A stretch of DNA of 64,000 bases from contig CAYQOX010000020.1 of NCBI GenBank assembly GCA_964419335.1, positions 12,876 to 76,875 of the forward strand, written 5' to 3'. Origin of the DNA: CAYQOX01 sp964419335. Its GTDB lineage: Bacteria; Hinthialibacterota; Hinthialibacteria; Hinthialibacterales; Hinthialibacteraceae. Positions 1-9,400 of the stretch are shown here, piece by piece. Below the pieces are notes generated by a model. It was not told where the DNA came from and did no database searches. It was given only the letters and a program-made list of their open reading frames with translations. How positions within the stretch are numbered: the first letter of the stretch is position 1; every line of letters starts with the position of its first letter. A program made the position numbers and the translations under genes.

Positions 1-84
1 TAGTAAGCAAAACTCCTTTAAAGTCAGGTTCGTTCGACCTAAAATAAAGTTATAGAATTTGATCATAAAAGAGGAGAAAACAAT

Positions 85-198
85 GGCACATCACGAAAAT
101 GAGTACTTTTTTTGGTGAAAACGCTTTGGTTCTCATTTTAGAGTCATGTTCTGTTTTCTTTTCAATGTATCAAAAAGTACTCAAATGCAGGATGAACC
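85..198 (+). repeat. Structured intergenic repeat, copy A
   Basis: First of three related intergenic elements in the window, about 70 bp upstream of the protease gene. It begins GGCACATCACG and ends CAGGATGAACC. Its ends are imperfect inverted repeats. A second inner inverted pair is GAGTACTTTTT (101-111) with AAAAAGTACTC (172-182). A central hairpin pairs GGTTCT with AGAGTC using G-U wobbles. The copies at 26683 and 50090 share the same ends and stems with different loop lengths. Confidence 0.75.
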
Positions 199-269
199 AA
201 AAAAATTATTGGTATTTTGTATAGATGAAATACAATAGAATATAAGTAAATCCAAAAGTTGGAGTTTTT

Positions 270-1745
270 ATGATGAAGCGTTTCTTATCTTTATTTCTAA
301 TTATTATCTTTAGTACGACTCTATCCTTATCTTCAGCGCAAGCGGGAGTACCCTTTGACAATAAGCTGGGGCACTACAATTTTGCAAAAGCAACGGAATA
401 TATTGTAGAGCGATATGATAAAGAAGCCGATTTGGCGGATCTTTATGGAGAAGCTTGGGCCAGTTTGAAGCGGGTCTTGCCGGTGACGGGGGAGATTCTA
501 TCTGCGACGCATGAACCTTATGCCTCGACGAAAGAGATCACCAAGTTTTATGCCTCGCAAATAGAGACATCCATCACCCAGTCGATCAAGGAACGCCCGG
601 ATGATGCAACGCCAACCGTGATTGATTTATGGAATGCGGCGACGAATGGGTTGGTGAAAGGATTGCATGATCCGTTTAGTCAATATCTGCCGCCGGAGCA
701 GCATCAAGAGCTGCAGCGGGTGCTTTCGGGAGAATCGGATGAATCCCACCAGTTTTATGGGGTGGGAATCAGCGTGGATTGGGATACCAAGGGAGACCTT
801 GGGGTGTTAGTGATCGCGCCGCTTCCGGGAACCCCGGCAGAACGGAATAACATTGAAGCGGGGGATATTATTGTGGGGGTGAATGGGGAATCGCTTTCCG
901 AGTGGGAAGGGACCTATCAGGATAAGTTAGAGAAAGCGATTGAAAAGATCAAAGGGGAAGAGGGGACGGAGGTGACACTAACGATAAAAAAACTGGCCTC
1001 TCCCGAACCCATTGATGTGACTTTAGAACGTGAGCCGATTGATCCAGACTTGCACTTGAGTCGAGAGATGCTGGATGATGAAGTGGGTTATATACGCCTT
1101 TACAGTTTTTACCAGAATTCCGTGGATGAATTGCGCGATGCCATGCGGTATCTGAAGCTGGAGGGCATGAAGAAGTTAATTTTCGATTTGAGATATAATC
1201 CCGGCGGGTATTTGAGTCAGGCGGTGGAAGTGGCGAATTTGTTCCTAGAAGAAGGAGAATTGATCACTTACACCGATGGGCGTACAACCGAGCCCCAACA
1301 TTACTATGCGAAATCTTCAGGGGGAGATGACTTTGATACAATCCCGATGGTGATTTTGTTGAATGAATTTTCAGCCAGTGCATCGGAGGTGGTCACCGGG
1401 GCGCTACGAGATAACAACCGTGCCGTGGTGGTCGGACAAACGAGTTTTGGGAAAGGCTCGGTACAGGAAGTTTTTCCACTGCGTGGAGACGCCGGCTTGC
1501 GGCTTACGGTGGCAACTTACTACACGCCGGATGGGGATAATATCCATGAGAAAGGGATAAAGCCGGATGTTGAAGCCGAGCGTTTGAGCGAAGAACAGGC
1601 GGAGGAGATTTTGGAGAAAGAGTACTCGGATGTAACTCGATTGGAGCGTTTGATGGAGCGAGATCCCCAATTAAAGAAAGCCTATCAAGTGATCTTGGGT
1701 GAGATCAAGGATGGGGATACGGCGTTAATTAGCAAGCAGAAGTAA
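270..1745 (+). CDS. S41-family C-terminal processing protease (CtpA-like)
   Basis: Secreted serine endopeptidase of the C-terminal processing (Prc/CtpA) family, 491 aa, which would cleave C-terminal tails of proteins in the periplasm. Residues 1-25 form a signal peptide ending near AQAG. A PDZ domain lies at about 160-255. The S41 core follows, with FDLRYNPGG near 305-313 and NEFSASASE at 365-373. By family comparison the nucleophile is Ser370 and the general base Lys395 in SFGKGS; the 25-residue spacing matches E. coli Prc. A TTGGAG sequence a few bases upstream supports the start at 270. The cyclase-family gene begins two bases after its stop, so the two are probably co-transcribed. The exact substrate cannot be read from sequence. 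Confidence 0.93.
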   Translation: MMKRFLSLFLIIIFSTTLSLSSAQAGVPFDNKLGHYNFAKATEYIVERYDKEADLADLYGEAWASLKRVLPVTGEILSATHEPYASTKEITKFYASQIETSITQSIKERPDDATPTVIDLWNAATNGLVKGLHDPFSQYLPPEQHQELQRVLSGESDESHQFYGVGISVDWDTKGDLGVLVIAPLPGTPAERNNIEAGDIIVGVNGESLSEWEGTYQDKLEKAIEKIKGEEGTEVTLTIKKLASPEPIDVTLEREPIDPDLHLSREMLDDEVGYIRLYSFYQNSVDELRDAMRYLKLEGMKKLIFDLRYNPGGYLSQAVEVANLFLEEGELITYTDGRTTEPQHYYAKSSGGDDFDTIPMVILLNEFSASASEVVTGALRDNNRAVVVGQTSFGKGSVQEVFPLRGDAGLRLTVATYYTPDGDNIHEKGIKPDVEAERLSEEQAEEILEKEYSDVTRLERLMERDPQLKKAYQVILGEIKDGDTALISKQK

Positions 1746-1747
1746 GC

Positions 1748-2371
1748 ATGGGAATCTATGATATTACGCTGCCGGTAAGAGAAGCGCATCCCCCCTGGCC
1801 GGGGGATGCGCCTTATAAGCTCGAGGCGGTTTCGGAAATAAAGCGGGGAGAGCGTTGTAATGTATCGCGCATGGAGATGAGTACGCATTTTGCGACCCAT
1901 CTTGATGCGCCTTATCATTTTATTGAGCGGGGAGCGAAAGTTCATGAGTTGTCTTTAGACGCGCTGGTGGGTCCTGCATTGGTTTGGGAAGTGGATACGC
2001 CCGATTTGATTTATCCTCATCATCTTCCTTCTTTGGAGAAGATCGAGCGAATCTTGTTTAAAACGTCGAATGGTCGAATTAACCAAGACCGAGAATTTCA
2101 TACACAGTATGTATCTCTGAGTGGGGAAGCGGCGAGGGAGCTGACGAGAGCGGAGATGGTTCTCGCCGGGATCGATTATTTCTCGATGGAGGCCTACAAG
2201 AGCCCGGGGCACCCGGTGCACATGGAATTGTGCGGGAAGGGTGTAATTGTTGTGGAGGGGCTGGATTTGGAGGCCATACCCCCGGGGATGTATGAGTTGA
2301 CTGTCCTGCCCTTGAAGTTGGAGGGAGCCGATGGGAGCCCCTGCCGGGCGATTCTACGCGACCTCAGCTGA
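1748..2371 (+). CDS. Cyclase-family metal-dependent hydrolase (kynurenine formamidase-like)
   Basis: A 207-aa protein of the cyclase/arylformamidase superfamily, which hydrolyses amides or esters with a bound metal. The family metal motif HxxTHxDxPxH is visible as HFATHLDAPYH at about residues 47-57, and the C-terminal VLPLKLEGADGSPCRAIL block is also typical. There is no signal peptide, so it should be cytosolic. It starts two bases after the protease stop and probably shares its transcript. No other tryptophan-degradation gene is nearby, so kynurenine formamidase is only one option. Its stop codon lies inside the palindrome TCAGCTGA, which also holds the stop of the convergent aldolase gene, giving an 8-bp tail-to-tail overlap. 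Confidence 0.85.
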   Translation: MGIYDITLPVREAHPPWPGDAPYKLEAVSEIKRGERCNVSRMEMSTHFATHLDAPYHFIERGAKVHELSLDALVGPALVWEVDTPDLIYPHHLPSLEKIERILFKTSNGRINQDREFHTQYVSLSGEAARELTRAEMVLAGIDYFSMEAYKSPGHPVHMELCGKGVIVVEGLDLEAIPPGMYELTVLPLKLEGADGSPCRAILRDLS

Positions 2372-3245
2372 GCATTTCGATATTCTTTAATTCCTCTTTC
2401 AACTGATTGATTTCGTCGGCTTCCAGATTACGTAGAGGCGGGCGCACATATCCGGCATCAATCCCCTGCAGGCGCAGAGTTTCTTTGATGACGGCGATGG
2501 TGTTTTGTTCATTGATGAGGGGGAGGAAGCGTTTGATTTGGCGCTGATGGATCACGGCTTGGTCCCAGTCTTCGTGGAGGGCGGCATCGACCAATTGGCG
2601 AAAGGCACGGGGTTGAACATTGGCGGTGGAGGCGACCAAGGCTTTGCCGCCATGAATGAAGAAGTGGCGAACGGCTTCGTCGACGCCGCAGATGACTTGA
2701 AAGCGTTCGGAGATAAAATCTTGCCAGAGGGAGAAGGGTTCGTCGGTGCTGCTTTCTTTCACGCCACGGATAGTAGGGCATTCGGTTTGTAGTTGATGCA
2801 TCACAGTGAGATCGATTTTGTTTCCTGTAAATTGGGGGATATTGTAGAGGTAGAGGGGAGTATCGCCGGAGGCGTGGGCGGCTTGTTTCATGAATAGGTA
2901 TTGTTCATGCTGATCCAATTTGTAGAACCAGGGGAGCATGACGCTGTTGGCGTCGACGCCAAGTTGGGCGGCGGACTCAATGGCTTGGAGGGTTTCTTTC
3001 ATGTTGTAGGAGGTGGTTTGGGCGATGACCAAGCCTTTGCCTTGCATGGCTTGGAGGGTCTCTTCGAAGATGAGACTTTTTTCGTGGGCATTCAGGGAGG
3101 GGCCTTCTCCGGTGGTACCGCAGAGGAAAACTCCGTCGACTCCCTGTTCGTGTAACCCGTGGCAAAGCGGTTGGATGCGGGAAAGATCCAACTCGCCGGA
3201 TTTGTGAAACGGAGTGGGCATAGCTGGGAAGACACCTTGCAACAT
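2364..3245 (-). CDS. Dihydrodipicolinate synthase / N-acetylneuraminate lyase family aldolase
   Basis: A 293-aa class I aldolase of the DapA/NanA superfamily, a TIM-barrel enzyme that forms a Schiff base with pyruvate. Visible landmarks are GTTGE at residues 43-47, the catalytic Tyr134 in YLYNIP and the Schiff-base Lys163 in GVKESS. The signature is complete, so it should be active, but the substrate-selecting positions do not let me choose between dihydrodipicolinate synthase, sialic acid lyase, keto-deoxy-sugar aldolases and similar enzymes. No lysine-biosynthesis gene is adjacent, so a sugar-acid role is possible. AAGGTGAT precedes the ATG at good spacing. A 10-bp palindrome TAGTTAACTA sits about 30-40 bp upstream of the start and could be an operator; that is inference. 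Confidence 0.88.
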   Translation of the reverse strand: MLQGVFPAMPTPFHKSGELDLSRIQPLCHGLHEQGVDGVFLCGTTGEGPSLNAHEKSLIFEETLQAMQGKGLVIAQTTSYNMKETLQAIESAAQLGVDANSVMLPWFYKLDQHEQYLFMKQAAHASGDTPLYLYNIPQFTGNKIDLTVMHQLQTECPTIRGVKESSTDEPFSLWQDFISERFQVICGVDEAVRHFFIHGGKALVASTANVQPRAFRQLVDAALHEDWDQAVIHQRQIKRFLPLINEQNTIAVIKETLRLQGIDAGYVRPPLRNLEADEINQLKEELKNIEMLS

Positions 3246-3346
3246 GAGATCACCTTTTGGATAGTTTTCATATTCTAGTTAACTATACAACAGATGGATA
3301 GGAAGAGGAAAGGAGTTTGGGTTTCGCCAAGGTGAAATTCTATGAA

Positions 3347-3372
3347 AAGAGGGCAGCCGAAGCTGCCCTCTT
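3347..3372 (-). terminator. Rho-independent terminator downstream of the 2682-aa gene
   Basis: Perfect 11-bp stem AAGAGGGCAGC / GCTGCCCTCTT with a CGAA tetraloop. On the minus strand it is followed by TTTT. It lies about 30 bp past the stop of the giant minus-strand gene at 3405. Confidence 0.85.
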
Positions 3373-3404
3373 GTTTTGGATGGGTGGGTTATGGAGTGGA
3401 TAAA

Positions 3405-6400
3405 TTATTCTTCATCCATGGCTTGGTGTACCGCCTTGCGGTCAATGCCGTCTTGGCCGAAGTTGGCTTTGAGATAATCTTCGCCGCTAAGGACAAAGTT
3501 TCTCATCACCACGCGATCGCTGCGGCCAACATTGTACCAGTCAAATTCGCGGCCTTTTTCGTGGCTTAATTTTTCTTCGAAGGCTTGTTCACGCAGGTTG
3601 TAGCGATCCCAGAGTCCAATCCCGACGTTGGGCTCGAGATGGATGAATTTCCAATCGATGATGTTGCCTTCGAAGCGGCCTTTTTCGTCTTGAAGGATGG
3701 GGATGGAGCCAATGCGGCGTCCCTTCTCATCGTATTCGGGAAGGATATCGACGAGGCGGCCGTTGCGTTCGAAGATGGGGAGAATGACGTAATCGCACAT
3801 CAGGTAATTCGCCCAGCCGTAGCTGACGCCGCGCAGGTCGTCGCCAATCTTTAGGCCGGTATTTTTTTCCCAAGTGGAACCGTAGCGTTCGACGAAAGCA
3901 TTCATGGCTTTCATGACTTTCGGGGCTTCGGCGTGGAGGCCATCGATGATTTGCTTACGGTGTTTTTCGTGAACGAATTCGGGGCGCAAGGGTTCGAGGG
4001 TTCCTCCACGGCCGACGTTGGTGGCGACCTGTAAGCTCATCAAGGAGATGGGGAAAGCGGTGTCGTATTTCTTTTTGGGATGGGAGGAAGAAGCGACGAT
4101 CCGCATGGTGCCGTAGATTTGAGAGCGGGGGTAGGCGTCGCGATTCACCGGAGTGTTCCACTCCAGAACCTGGCGATCGACGAAGTTTTCCATTAACTCG
4201 GGGGAAGCCCAGAGTTCGGGGTTAGTAAAAACAGCGGCCTGGATGACGACGTTTTGTCCGCGGGAGACATCGCTGACAAAACGGGCGGCAGCGAGAAGTT
4301 CGTCTTCTTTGATGCGGGTACGTTCGTCTTGAACTTCGAAGACTTTGAGGTTACGAGCGCCAGATTCGGCGGCGCCTTTGATGAGGATGATGGGGTGATC
4401 TTTGGCAAAGGCGCGCAAGCCGGAGAATTTGTGTTTGGGGTAGCCTTCCACGATTTTCTCGAGGAGTTCTTCGAGTTTAAGTTCCTGATTCCACTCATTG
4501 AGCCAATCAATTTCAGGGGGAAGAGCCACGTCAGAATCTTCGGTGAAGATTTGGGGATAGAGGGACTTGTCGTAGGTGATATCGGTATAGACCAACGACT
4601 GGATGGTAGCGGGCATGCCTTCTTCTTCCGACTGACCGCTGATGTAGACAGGGTGACCGTGGAAGGGAATGAGAGCGCCGGCGACCACCGGGGCAGGTTG
4701 GCCTTTGTGGGTGAAGCGGGCGGCGATGCGAATGCCTTTATCGGTGAGACGGCCTTCTTCTTCGGCCCAGTCGATCCACTTTTGGATTTGTTGTTTTTTC
4801 AGGCCTTTGTTTTTCTTCAGGGCCTCTTGGAGTTCATCCAGGCTGATGTAGAGGTGGGCATCTTTCATTAACAAGGCTTTCTTTTTGGCGCCCTCGACCT
4901 CTTTGAACTCGCCGTAGCGCGTGATGAGGAAGTTGCATCCAGGATGATTCTTTTCTTGGAGTTCAGCGTTGAGGGTGGGGCCTTCACGCAGGGCACGAGA
5001 AACGTGGGTTCGTCCTGGAGGGAAGAGGATGCCGACATTGACGCGCTGATCGGCTTCGATGATATCGATATCCAGTTCATGGAAGACGGGCGGCATTTCG
5101 AAGCCGTCGCTCTTGATGAAGGCCAACTCACGCAGCTGGTTGTAAGCGCGCCATTCGCGTTCGACCGGATTGGGGGCATCGGCGCCGATGGCGACGATTT
5201 GGTTCCCGTTGAGGAAGTTGCCGACCAGGGCATCGACGTCTTCTTTGTTCCAATCGCGCAGTTCGGAGCGGTAGACCAGCAGGTTGCGCATATATTCGTA
5301 GAGCCAGCGGTGGCGTTCGATTGCGAGTTGGAAGCGTTCCTCTTTGGGGATGGACTCGAAGCCAACCCCCCGGGAGTAAGCCCAAGGCCAGTATTCATAC
5401 CAGTGGTCGTTGATGGTTTCGGCGTAGAAGTCGGTGATGCTCTTCCAGTACAAGGCAGGATCAATTTCATCGGGCAGACCGAGAGCGAACTCAAGGGTGT
5501 TGGCCAACGCGAAGGTAATGTAGAAGAGTTCGATGGCTTTGGCGATTTGGTCGAGTTTCTTGCGATCGCCTTGGGCGGCTTCGGCCAAGCGGGCGATACC
5601 TCCCATATCTTCGTAGCCCCCCATCAGGCGTTTGAGGTCTTCGAAGATGATTTCGCGGCCGGTGTAGACAATCTTGAGATCCTCGAGAATTTGGCGTTTT
5701 TGGGAACGCTGGGCTGGAGTTTCTTCGGGCAGGATATCCATGACGAGGCGGGCGATGCCGCTGCGGGTATGGCCAATGACCTGACCGAAGGTACGGTTGA
5801 CCTTGGATTGGAGATTGCTACGTTTCTCGCTATCCTCATCCATGCCGTAGATTTTGTACATGTCTTTACTGATTTGATCCAAGCAGGTTTGGGCTTCTTG
5901 CCAAATCTTGTCGAAGGCGGGGATTTTTTCGGTTTGGAGGGTTTCGCGGAACCCGTCTTCGCGGTCGTTGAAAGCGCGAGCGCGCTGGGCGCGAACTTTC
6001 AAGGCTTTGCGGCGTTCGAGGGCTTCGCGGGCGGCGATTTCGACGGCTTTGCTGGAAGATTCAACCAGCATTTGTTGGGCGAAGCGCTGGGATTCGGGGA
6101 TGTATTCGGGGCGAACGATGTGGTTGTAGAGATCGTTGCATTCCTCTTGAGTGAAGACCTCGACCTCTTGGCCTTCGCGAGTTTTGCCCAGTTTAGAGAC
6201 GGCTTTATTCCAGGTATCGCGCATGGAATCGATCACCTCTTGCTTTTCGCCCTGGAGGGCGAAGAGGCCGCCGATCCCGGCTGCCCATACGCCAAAGTCC
6301 ATGTTTTGTAAGGGGAGTCCGGCGCTGATTTTGACCAAGGATTGGCTGATGTAGTAATCACGTTTTTTCCATTTCTTGTAGCGCTTCATTTTTTCTTCTT

Positions 6401-9400
6401 CACGAAGCGCTTTCCCGGCTTCATCGGCCGAGGTGATATCTTCGCGCAGGGTGCGATACATTTCCAAGGCCTCCTGGGCGGCTTTTTCTTGTTTCTCTTT
6501 GCCGTCGGTATTGGCGAGGGCGGCCATGGCTTCGTAGAGCCGTTGGGCGCGGTCGCGTTTCCGGTGCATGTCGGTGCGCAAGCGATCGATGTTGTGGCGT
6601 CCAAGGCCGATCGCGCGGTAGACGCCCTGGCGTCCGATTTGTTCGCAGGCGGCGAAGAAGAGTTGGACATCGAGGTAGGTCAAAGCGCGGCGGGCCCGAC
6701 CCGCGGCGCCATCGGTGATGGCCAAGGCGCTGTCGGGATTGCCGTTGCGCATGAGGGCGACCACCATGGGCATATTGTCCAAGAGTTCGAGCAATTGAGG
6801 GAAGGGGATGCCGGTGTTTAATACGTCGATGCCTTGGATATCGCGTTCATAGTCACGGCCAGGACCGCGCATTTGCAGGACCAGGGCATGAATTTGACCA
6901 CCCACGGTTTCGATAAGTTCGTCTTGTTCTTTTCTGGGAAGATCTTTCACCCCGCTCCAGGTACGTAAATGGCCGCCGTGGACGATGGCATTGGCACGGA
7001 TTTGATCTTCGGTGAGGCCGTAATCGTTGAGGATAATTTGGACCTGGTTGGCGATTTCTTCTAGTTTGGTATCGCTGGTGTAGTAGAGCATATCCTGGGT
7101 GGAGGACATGGTGACCGAGGTCATGACGATATCCCCCGGCGGGTTATGCGGGGGGAAGGCTTGCTGCAAGCGTTGCAATGTTTCTTTGTTCGAATCATCA
7201 ATGCGGAAGGTGGAATACACTTGCTGGAGGGCGCGTTTGCCCACAGGGTGATCGGTGTTAGGGTCAAAGCCGTGGAACATGAGATGGGCGAGGTTTTGGC
7301 CTTCCTCATCCAGGGAGTGGGTAAGGTGTTCCCCGGTTTGCGCCAATAATTCGAACAAGCGCATGCCGGTGGAGAAGCGCACATCCTGCACGGGTTTGTA
7401 TTCGGCCGAGAGGGCGATTACGGCTTCGTTTTCGGCGGGTGCGTTGGGATTGGATTCGCGGGCTTCGCGGAGAGCGTCGTAAATCATCCAGGCTTTGTAG
7501 AAGACCATAAAGCGGTTGACCTGTTCGGCGCGGATAATCATTTTGTCCACGCCCCACTGAGCCGCGAGATTGGCAACCAATTTGGAGCCTTCGGTGGTTT
7601 CGTACCATGGCTGGCCAAGGTTTTCCACCGCGCGGGCGATTTTGGTGATGTGGAAGACGAGCATGTCGTCTTTGAAGTCAAAGTATTTTTTCAGGACAGA
7701 AAACTTGAGGAGTTTTTTCGCCGCCCAACGCTGCCAATCGAAGTGGGATTCGAAGTCATGCTGATGGAGAAGGGCTTCTTTGGCTAACTTCATGATGCCT
7801 TCGTGATAGCGTTCGGGGATGCCGATCTGGCGAAGTTTTACCTCGTTTTGGAGAGAGAGGACAAAGGCGAGGAATAAGCCGTCTTTGGGGACACAATAGC
7901 CGCCGTAGCCTTCGCCGGCAGGGGGGATCATCCGATCCTCGCGAAGATTCATTTGGTCGGCCATGTCTTCGGCGTCGCCTTCGAGGACGGCCATGCACAA
8001 GAGCGCCAAGGCGTTGGAGCCGGCGAAATGGGTGACGCAGAGAGCGTTCTCGGAGGTTTTCTGGATTTCCGCATAGGCGAGGGCGGGGCGTTCTTCCACG
8101 CCGCCTTCATTGATGAGGCTATAGAATTCGAAACCGGCCTGGGCAGCCCAGCGGTCAGCGCCGCCGACCCATTGCCGCCATTTGACGACGGAGTCGCGTT
8201 CACGTTCGCCGAGGTTAACGCGGCTGGGGGTATAGAGGAGATTGTAGCGTTTGTTGCCGCCGGTGGCTTGATAGTAGTTGAGAGGATGCATGGTGGCATC
8301 ATAAAGTTTTTTCTTGGCGACCACTTCTTTGCGAGCGGTGGATTTGGCTAGTTGGGTATGACGGCGCAAGTACGTATGAACTTGATCCATGATCTTGAGT
8401 TCGGGGTATTCTTTGTCCAGCTGTTCCAAAATGTGGGAACGCGCTTCGCAGCGGATCAGGGATTCCAGTTCTTCGCGATAGTCTTCCTCTTCTTCGATGA
8501 CTTTCTTTTGGAGTGTGTAGAGGGTGGCTTTGGGACTACGCGTTTGTAGTTCTTCGACCCGTTTGGCGAAGGCTTTGCCGTTATTTTCAGCGACTTGGGG
8601 GACTGCGGTTTTCATTAACTTGGTGCGATGTTTTTCGATATATTCATCCACGGTTTTGGGGTCGTTGGCTTTATCATACCGCACCTTGCGTTGGCCGTAT
8701 TTTTCATCGTGTTCGATGAGTACGGCCAGCTTGGCGGCTTCTTCCATGATTGGTTTAAAGGACATCAGGACGGTCATGACCGCGGCGTGTTCAGGGAGAC
8801 GCTGTTGTGCCATGACTTCATCGATGACTACGCTCATGCCGAATTCGTCGATGACTTTTTTGCCAATGGTGAGCACGCGGGTGCGTGATTGATTCATGCG
8901 CTTTTTGACTTCGTCTTCCAGGCCTTGGTTGCGGATAACGTTGAAGAGGGTCATTTCTTCTTCGATCCAGGTTTGGACGTAGCCTTCGGTCATGCCCGCT
9001 GATTCGGTGGTCAAGATGTGAAGGCTGGAGACTTTGCGGGTGGGTTTGAGAACCGCTTCGCGAAGGCGTTGGCTGGCGTAGCGTAAGCCATTTTGGCTGG
9101 AAGAAATTTCTTTGCGGCAGGCTTCGGCCAAGGTGGAAGCTTTTTGTTTGTTTAAAAGTTTTTGGATTGTGTTGACGGCCTCGGAGTCGGAATTGTTCAA
9201 CATGACTTCTAAGGCTTCTATGCGGGGGACATCATGGATGTCGATGTATTGATTGATTTCTTCTACGCATTCGCGATAGGCCTTATCGATCAGGGCGGCC
9301 AAGGCGGCAACGCCCTCGTGGAGTTCTTCTTCGGGGAGGATGACGTGGAAGGCGGCTTCTTCTTCGGTTTTGTCGGGATTTTCTTTACGGAAAGTGTCTG

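Noticed and set aside
4944..6311. 455-residue open frame on the plus strand, opposite the giant minus-strand gene (also 9234-10133 and others)
   Set aside because: Composition is a mirror of the dense coding on the other strand (Phe, Gly, Glu, Val runs), no ribosome site and no domain. Treated as a shadow.
7885..7925. GEGYGGYCVPKDG in the giant protein, similar to the UDP-glucose dehydrogenase catalytic motif GFGGSCFPKD
   Set aside because: No Rossmann fold or other dehydrogenase block nearby; taken as chance similarity.
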